From an uncultured Eubacteriales bacterium (GTDB lineage: Bacteria; Bacillota; Clostridia; Christensenellales; Aristaeellaceae): a stretch of 64,000 nt of DNA. Under the pieces are notes generated by a model. The model was not told the origin of the DNA. It ran no database searches and worked only from the letters and a program-made list of their open reading frames with translations. Shown one piece after another: positions 63,929 to 64,000 of the stretch. Numbering within the stretch: the stretch's first letter is position 1; each line of letters begins with the position of its first letter. Where the stretch lies: assembly GCA_902789795.1 (NCBI GenBank), contig CADAPM010000005.1, positions 108,449 through 172,448 of the forward strand. The letters are read 5' to 3'. Both the position numbers and the translations under genes were made by a program.

Positions 63929-63937
63929 TTTTCCCGA

Positions 63938-63966
63938 AAATCCAAACTTAAAAGAAATCCAAACTT
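63938..63966. repeat. Direct repeat of 12 bases after tnpV
   Basis: AAATCCAAACTT occurs at 63938-63949 and 63955-63966, a 17-base period. It may mark an iteron-like site or an element end; the window stops too soon to tell. Confidence 0.6.
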
Positions 63967-64000
63967 TTGGAGAGGAATCGTAGAAAACAGGTCAATTTCC

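Overview
The window is GC-rich bacterial chromosome with dense, co-oriented operons. The gene set points to the Firmicutes, most likely a GC-rich anaerobic gut or rumen member of the Clostridia: CtsR/ClpC, class III fructose-bisphosphatase, PhoH-PgpH-YbeY-Era, DegV, family 4 uracil-DNA glycosylase, an [FeFe] hydrogenase, family II pyrophosphatase, MetNIQ and a TnpV-type transposon gene. This placement is inference; there is no rRNA in the window. Starts of ATG, GTG and TTG are used behind good GGAGG-type ribosome binding sites, and 4-base ATGA overlaps between genes are common.

Layout. 1-4.1 kb: end of pyrH, then prfC and typA. 4.2-8.1 kb (minus): ctsR-clpC-membrane protein with a clear CtsR operator and no mcsA/mcsB. 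8.1-12.6 kb (plus): two CobW-type metal GTPases (one with a very His-rich insert), an esterase, an RseC-like protein, thioredoxin, a dense structured RNA and a small zinc-ribbon gene. 12.6-18.1 kb (minus): a Gld-type ABC exporter operon led by a TraX-like gene. 18.1-24.1 kb (plus): a second structured leader RNA, then comM, degV, fbp, deoC, sirtuin. 24.1-27.6 kb: DUF5685, J-domain and zinc-ribbon genes, and a secreted hydrolase. 27.8-28.5 kb: eight tRNAs (minus). 28.7-32 kb: glnS and gltX. 32-40.8 kb: HPr-like, phoH, pgpH, a ybeY-cdd fusion, era, a C39-like protein, spoIID-like, rnhA. 40.8-48.4 kb (minus): maltodextrin uptake and amylase locus. 48.4-54.9 kb (minus): ppaC, nfeD, UDG, hydrogenase, trmL, an orphan dehydrogenase domain, prsW. 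54.9-58.7 kb (minus): metQ, metN, metI, DUF1643 with two leader regions. 58.7-61.8 kb (minus): mazG, mnmG. 62-64 kb (plus): a membrane protein, murI and a shortened tnpV.

The most striking observation lies in the roughly 300-base leader of metQ (58356-58660, minus). It has a sigma-A-like promoter, a 30-codon reading frame in which 14 residues are Met or Cys, and then a perfect Rho-independent terminator. A 7-base segment inside the peptide frame can pair with the terminator's left arm. This is the layout of a ribosome-mediated attenuator tuned to Met/Cys supply, placed in front of a methionine transporter and not the S-box or T-box expected in Firmicutes. Two further structured RNA regions (11989-12196 and 18159-18347), a YbeY-cytidine deaminase fusion that replaces the usual ybeY-dgkA-cdd order, and a maltodextrin-binding protein with a fused starch-binding-like domain also deserve attention.
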